DNA from: Syntrophomonadaceae bacterium
GTDB lineage: Bacteria; Bacillota; Syntrophomonadia; Syntrophomonadales; Syntrophomonadaceae
DNA length: 9,559 nucleotides
Direction: 5' to 3'
Assembly (NCBI GenBank): GCA_012798055.1
Contig: JAAZOA010000133.1
Coordinates: 1-9,559 of the forward strand
In this document: in pieces, positions 6,595 to 9,559 of the stretch
Position numbering within the stretch: position 1 is the stretch's first letter
How the letters are laid out: each line of letters opens with the position of its first letter
Notes under the pieces: generated by a model
The model's input: the letters and a program-made list of their open reading frames with translations, nothing else
Told to the model about the DNA's origin: nothing
Database searches by the model: none
Program-made: the position numbers and the translations under genes

Positions 6595-7146
6595 TTAGTA
6601 TTCAATCCCGGCCCGATCTTTGATGCCGGCTTGATAGTGATGTTTTATCTCTGTTACCTCACTGACCATATCGGCAATCTCTCTCAGTTTTTCGGAAGCA
6701 TACCTCCCGGTCAACAACAAGTCCACATTGGGCGGCTTGTTTTTGATCAATTGTAAAACCTCTTCTTCTGGTATCAGGCCAAAGTCCACTGCTACATTAA
6801 TCTCGTCGAGTATAACCATGTCGTATTCGCCGCTGCTGACTACCTCTTTGGCCTTTTCAAAGCCCTGGCGTGCCAGCTGGACATCAATACCGGCAGGATT
6901 GTCCCGCATCACGAAACTGTCCAGGCCGAATTGATAAAAGGTAAGGTCAGGCAGGTATTTTTCGCCGGCAATAACTTCGCCGTATTTCCTGCCTTTCATG
7001 AACTGAATCATGCACACCTTGTATCCCTGTCCAATGGCGCGCAGGGCCTGCCCGAAAGCAGAGGTGGTTTTGCCCTTTCCGTTGCCTGTGATAACCATTA
7101 CCAATCCGCGCTTGGCAGTGGTTGCAGTGGATTCCATCACTGTCAA
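6595..7146 (-). CDS. cobO: Corrinoid (cob(I)alamin) adenosyltransferase, CobO/BtuR type
   Basis: About 183 residues, the usual length for CobO/BtuR/CobA, which transfers the 5'-deoxyadenosyl group of ATP to Co(I) corrinoids to give adenosylcobalamin. Visible are the P-loop GNGKGKTT (21-28), the segment YDMVILDEINVAVDFGL with Asp-Glu at 114-115, LLLTGRYAS, and the family C-terminal ending ITEIKHHY-type helix then AGIKDRAGIEY. The start is set by a perfect AAGGAGGTGAT at 7151-7161: the upstream GTG at 7153-7155 overlaps it, whereas the TTG at 7144-7146 lies 8 bases from the AGGAGG. It is the first gene after the sigma-54 promoter, 73 bases before the mutase gene, so it probably makes the cofactor used by that mutase. 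Mutase operons more often carry the PduO-type enzyme or none; this family also works in B12 biosynthesis and corrinoid salvage. Confidence 0.92.
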   Translation of the reverse strand: MTVMESTATTAKRGLVMVITGNGKGKTTSAFGQALRAIGQGYKVCMIQFMKGRKYGEVIAGEKYLPDLTFYQFGLDSFVMRDNPAGIDVQLARQGFEKAKEVVSSGEYDMVILDEINVAVDFGLIPEEEVLQLIKNKPPNVDLLLTGRYASEKLREIADMVSEVTEIKHHYQAGIKDRAGIEY

Positions 7147-7150
7147 ATCT

Positions 7151-7161
7151 ATCACCTCCTT
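7151..7161 (-). promoter_or_regulatory. Perfect Shine-Dalgarno sequence of cobO
   Basis: AAGGAGGTGAT on the minus strand matches the 16S rRNA 3' end over its whole length. It places the start at TTG 7146 rather than GTG 7155 (which overlaps it) or ATG 7137 (17 bases away). Confidence 0.8.
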
Positions 7162-7217
7162 ACTCTAGTGGATTTGTTTCGGGGGTAATCTTACTCGCTG
7201 ATCTTGCTGAAAAACCA

Positions 7218-7245
7218 GGAAATTAATTGGAGGCCAACTAATTCC
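7218..7245 (-). other. 5' leader hairpin just downstream of the predicted transcription start
   Basis: AATTAGTTGG and CCAATTAATT (10-base arms with one G-U pair on the minus strand, 7221-7243) close over a 3-base loop, with an extra GG/CC step outside a bulge. The transcript predicted from the sigma-54 promoter would begin about 8 bases before it. TGG then five Ts follow the stem. It could be a 5' stability hairpin or a weak attenuator. Confidence 0.4.
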
Positions 7246-7262
7246 ATTGTTTAAATAATATT

Positions 7263-7280
7263 AAGCAATATTCATGCCAA
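7263..7280 (-). promoter_or_regulatory. Sigma-54 (-24/-12) promoter of the cobO-icm operon
   Basis: The minus strand reads TTGGCATGAATATTGCTT. This fits the sigma-54 consensus TGGCAYG-N4-TTGC exactly, with GG at 7277-7278 (-24 element) and GC at 7265-7266 (-12 element) and the required 10 bases between GG and GC. Counting from the -12 C, transcription would start near 7253, about 107 bases before the cobO start. It faces the operon, lies in the only long non-coding stretch, and is next to a sigma-54 activator gene. Confidence 0.87.
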
Positions 7281-7342
7281 GGCCGTATTTTCCATTCGGT
7301 TACTATTCATTCATCATTTACATGGCCCCCAAAACGTCCAAG

Positions 7343-7360
7343 TGTTGCATTGCTGCAACG
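7343..7360. promoter_or_regulatory. Proximal upstream activator site (dyad A)
   Basis: TGTTGCATTGCTGCAACG contains the perfect inverted repeat GTTGCA-N4-TGCAAC. It is centred about 100 bases upstream of the predicted start from the sigma-54 promoter, a standard distance for a DNA-looping activator. It shares 14 of 18 bases with the dyad at 7569-7586. Confidence 0.65.
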
Positions 7361-7464
7361 CGCCTTTTTGAACAGCCTGGTTTTTCACCTAATTGTTGCT
7401 TTGAATACTCCGCAAATAATATGTATATTTATTCAATTCTCCTCATTTATACTAATCAAAGGAC

Positions 7465-7494
7465 AAAAAAGGTATAGATTTCCATCTATACCTT
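7465..7494 (-). terminator. Intrinsic terminator of the sigma-54 regulator gene
   Basis: On the minus strand AAGGTATAGAT and ATCTATACCTT form a perfect 11-base stem with a GGAA (GNRA-type) loop, followed by a run of T. It lies about 95 bases after the regulator stop and separates the regulator transcript from the cobO-icm operon. Confidence 0.88.
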
Positions 7495-7513
7495 AACAAA
7501 ATCAAATATTCCC

Positions 7514-7566
7514 TATTGTAAAATGGCAACGGAACTATAAAATAGGCTTGTTGCAATATCGCTTGC
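7514..7566. promoter_or_regulatory. Two degenerate copies of the activator dyad (C and D)
   Basis: At 7549-7566 TGTTGC is followed by six bases and GCTTGC, a good left arm with a poor right arm. At 7514-7531 TATTGT-N6-GCAACG has a good right arm and partial left arm. With the dyad at 7569-7586 they form a run spaced 20 and 35 bases apart. Individually weak; supported by clustering. Confidence 0.35.
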
Positions 7567-7568
7567 TT

Positions 7569-7586
7569 TGTTGCATTTTGGCAACA
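7569..7586. promoter_or_regulatory. Distal upstream activator site (dyad B)
   Basis: TGTTGCATTTTGGCAACA is a perfect 6-base inverted repeat (TGTTGC / GCAACA) around six bases. It directly abuts the regulator stop codon and is about 325 bases upstream of the predicted operon start, on the far side of the terminator. Confidence 0.6.
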
Positions 7587-9559
7587 CTATTTCACTTGAC
7601 TGGCTACACTGGTGATATTGTACTTGGCAGCTTTCCTCACAATGGTGGAGGCATCCACCTCTAACTCTTTTGCCATCTGCCGGGTGGTCAAGCTCTTGTT
7701 ATAGACTTTTTCCAGCAGTTGTTTTTCCACACTTTCCACTGCTTCCTTGAGAGGGAGAATGCCCGAAACCAAAATGAACGAAGAATTTACTCCTACAGTA
7801 TCGACTAAATGGGCCGGCAGGTCTTCACGGCGTATAATATCCCCCGGGGATATCACCACTAATCTCTCGATCAGGTTCTCCAATTCCCTTATATTCCCGG
7901 GCCATTCATACTGCATGAATATGTCTATTACCTCGGGTGCTATCTTTCGTTCCATGTGGTACTTGCGATTATAGAGCCCCATGAAATGAGCCACCAGGGT
8001 GGGGATATCTTCCTTGCGTTCCCTGAGGGGGGGTGTATTCACCGGTACCACATTCAAACGATAATAAAGATCTTCCCTGAACTGCTTCTTTTGCACCATT
8101 TCCAACAGGTCGCGATTGGTAGCCGTGACTATGCGCACATCGATGTTGTGGTAACTGGATCCCCCCACCCGGATGATCTCTTTGCTCTGCAGGAAGCGCA
8201 GCAATTTTACCTGCAGGTTCAGGGGTATCTCCCCGATTTCATCCAGGAACAGGGTTCCTCCGGCAGCCAGCTCGATGTAGCCCGGTTTCCCCTCTTTCTT
8301 AGCCCCGGTAAATGCGCCCCCCTCATACCCGAAAAGCTCAGACTCCAGCAGGTTCTCGGGAATCGCGCCGCAGTTAACCTTGATGAGGGGCTTGTCACTG
8401 CGGGAGCTGTTGGAATGGATGATCTCAGCAATCAATTCCTTTCCAGTACCGGATTCGCCAGTGATCAGAATAGTTGAGTCAACCGCCGCCAACCTGATAA
8501 CCATTTCCAGCAGTTTGCGCATCTTGGCCGAGGAAACCACCAATTTTTCACTGCCATTATACTGCATCTGCAAGGTCCGTAACTGGTTTTCGTAATGCTG
8601 GGTCAGTCCTTGCACCTTCTCCAATTCCTGCCTGAGCAGGTTCAGCTCGGTTATATCCCGCACGTTGCACACCACCCGGATCAGTTCCCCGTTTTTATCG
8701 ATGACTGGATTTCCGGTAGTAAGGGTCAGTTTTCCGATACGGCTCTCTTGCATGACGGTGATGGATTTCTTCTGCTCCAGCACACTGAAGGTAACCGGAT
8801 CGGAAATAATCCCATCCCGTTTTATATCTTCAACACTTCGCCCTACATATTCATATTGATTAATGCCGGTCAGCTGGGCAAAGGCATTGTTATAACGCAG
8901 GGTCACACCCTTGCCGTCTGTGATGAACAGCCCATCAAAGGAAGATTCCACGATGGCGTCAAGTTCTTCATTCAATTCCTTCACATAATTGAGTTCGCGG
9001 GACATCTCCTCCAATTCCGAAATGTCTTGCAACACCGCCACTGCCCCGATTATCTTGCCTTCTTTAATTATGGGGGAGCGATTGGACATAAACCAGCGGT
9101 CATTTAGCTTGACCCGTTTCATAGGTTCCACCCGGCCGGTCTTCATTATGTCCATCAAATCACTGGTTGGAAGCACATCCTGAATGCTTCGTCCGATGAC
9201 GTCTTCGGCCTTACGCCCCAGGAGTTTTTCAGCCGACTGGTTCCACACTTTGATCAAGCCCTTTTCATCGATAGAAACAATCAGATTGTAGGCTGAGTTG
9301 ATTATTGTATCCAGTTCCAAGGATATGTTGTTGTAGGAATTGAAAAAGGCTTTGGCTATGTCTCCCCTGGTGAGTATGCCTACTATCCTGCCGTCTTCAT
9401 CGACTACCGGCAAGCGCGGCACAGTGGCATCCACCACCTCGCCGAACTCATCATCGGCATGGCCTACCAGCAGATCGGTGGTCATCATCTCACCGACCTT
9501 GCGGTTCAGATTCCCGTCACCGTTGATAACTCTGAATATATGGGACTTGGTGAACAGCC
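7587..9559 (-). CDS. Sigma-54-dependent activator with CBS and two PAS domains (5' end outside window)
   Basis: The frame stays open to the window edge, giving at least 656 residues; the internal ATG at 9486-9488 cuts a CBS domain and is not the start. In visible-residue numbering: a CBS domain to about 75 (PRLPVVDEDGRIVGILTRGDI), probably half of a pair; PAS domains at about 80-180 and 200-305; a coiled-coil linker to about 340; then the AAA+ domain with GESGTGKE (367-374), the sigma-54 contact GAFTGA (414-419), Walker B GGTLFLDE (433-440) and WPGNIRELENL; and a C-terminal TyrR/Fis-like helix-turn-helix (TTRQMAKELEVDASTIVRKA, 624-643). CBS domains usually bind adenosine nucleotides and PAS domains small ligands or redox cofactors, so it may sense energy state and a metabolite. 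It ends just before the activator dyads and is the obvious controller of the cobO-icm operon. Confidence 0.93.
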   Translation of the reverse strand, partial: LFTKSHIFRVINGDGNLNRKVGEMMTTDLLVGHADDEFGEVVDATVPRLPVVDEDGRIVGILTRGDIAKAFFNSYNNISLELDTIINSAYNLIVSIDEKGLIKVWNQSAEKLLGRKAEDVIGRSIQDVLPTSDLMDIMKTGRVEPMKRVKLNDRWFMSNRSPIIKEGKIIGAVAVLQDISELEEMSRELNYVKELNEELDAIVESSFDGLFITDGKGVTLRYNNAFAQLTGINQYEYVGRSVEDIKRDGIISDPVTFSVLEQKKSITVMQESRIGKLTLTTGNPVIDKNGELIRVVCNVRDITELNLLRQELEKVQGLTQHYENQLRTLQMQYNGSEKLVVSSAKMRKLLEMVIRLAAVDSTILITGESGTGKELIAEIIHSNSSRSDKPLIKVNCGAIPENLLESELFGYEGGAFTGAKKEGKPGYIELAAGGTLFLDEIGEIPLNLQVKLLRFLQSKEIIRVGGSSYHNIDVRIVTATNRDLLEMVQKKQFREDLYYRLNVVPVNTPPLRERKEDIPTLVAHFMGLYNRKYHMERKIAPEVIDIFMQYEWPGNIRELENLIERLVVISPGDIIRREDLPAHLVDTVGVNSSFILVSGILPLKEAVESVEKQLLEKVYNKSLTTRQMAKELEVDASTIVRKAAKYNITSVASQVK

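Larger units (their letters stand above)
7147..7586. other. 440-base regulatory intergenic region
   Basis: No credible gene lies here. From the regulator end inward it holds dyad B, two weaker dyads, the regulator terminator, dyad A, the sigma-54 promoter, a leader hairpin and the cobO ribosome binding site. The leader of about 107 bases is too short for a cobalamin riboswitch and shows no B12-box. Confidence 0.7.

Noticed and set aside
7147..7262. Possible cobalamin riboswitch upstream of cobO
   Set aside because: The predicted leader is only about 107 bases, lacks a B12-box-like conserved core and multi-stem architecture, and is better explained by the sigma-54 promoter and a simple hairpin.
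7274..7477. Short plus-strand open frame in the intergenic region
   Set aside because: It overlaps the sigma-54 promoter, dyad A and the terminator, has no ribosome binding site and an uninformative sequence.
7956..8477. 173-codon plus-strand open frame antisense to the regulator
   Set aside because: It lies entirely opposite a strongly conserved AAA+ coding region, has no ribosome binding site of note and no recognisable motif.
1..9559. CRISPR arrays, insertion sequences, tRNA or rRNA genes
   Set aside because: No direct repeat arrays, transposase motifs, terminal inverted repeats or RNA-gene signatures were seen on either strand.

Overview
The window looks like chromosome from an anaerobic, spore-former-type Firmicute. 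My best guess is a syntrophic fatty-acid oxidiser related to Syntrophomonas or Syntrophothermus. The reasons are: strong AGGAGG-type ribosome binding sites with frequent TTG and GTG starts, a large PAS-containing sigma-54 activator, a DUF2284 cysteine-rich protein, and an anaerobic-style coenzyme-B12 mutase operon. The taxonomic guess is inference from gene content; no search was possible.

Layout. Everything except the leftmost gene reads on the minus strand, so biological order runs right to left. At the right edge is a sigma-54-dependent activator (7587-9559) that runs off the window. It has a CBS domain, two PAS domains, an AAA+ domain with GAFTGA and a C-terminal helix-turn-helix. A 440-base non-coding region follows (7147-7586). 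It holds an intrinsic terminator for the regulator, several copies of a TGTTGC-N6-GCAACA dyad that look like upstream activator sites, and a full-consensus -24/-12 sigma-54 promoter pointing into the next operon. The operon is cobO-type corrinoid adenosyltransferase, acyl-CoA mutase large subunit, B12-binding subunit, MeaB-type GTPase, and a second divergent B12-binding subunit. After an intercistronic hairpin come an MtnA-like sugar-phosphate isomerase homologue and three small proteins I cannot assign (65, about 188 and 72 residues). At the left edge a plus-strand DUF2284 gene converges on the last of these, with overlapping stop codons.

How they work together. The mutase large subunit resembles the methylmalonyl-CoA mutase family, but the two substrate-specificity positions carry Phe88 and Gln206 instead of Tyr and Arg. 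That is the published signature of isobutyryl-CoA mutase (isobutyryl-CoA <-> n-butyryl-CoA). With its small subunit (134 aa), a MeaB chaperone and an adenosyltransferase, the operon encodes the mutase plus the means to make, load and protect its adenosylcobalamin. The likely role is to feed isobutyrate (or valine carbon) into butyrate beta-oxidation, or to run the reverse reaction. The adjacent activator probably switches the operon on through the sigma-54 promoter. The less expected parts are the second B12-binding subunit without a second large subunit, and the MtnA-like gene, which may deal with 5'-deoxyadenosine-derived sugar phosphate or have another role.
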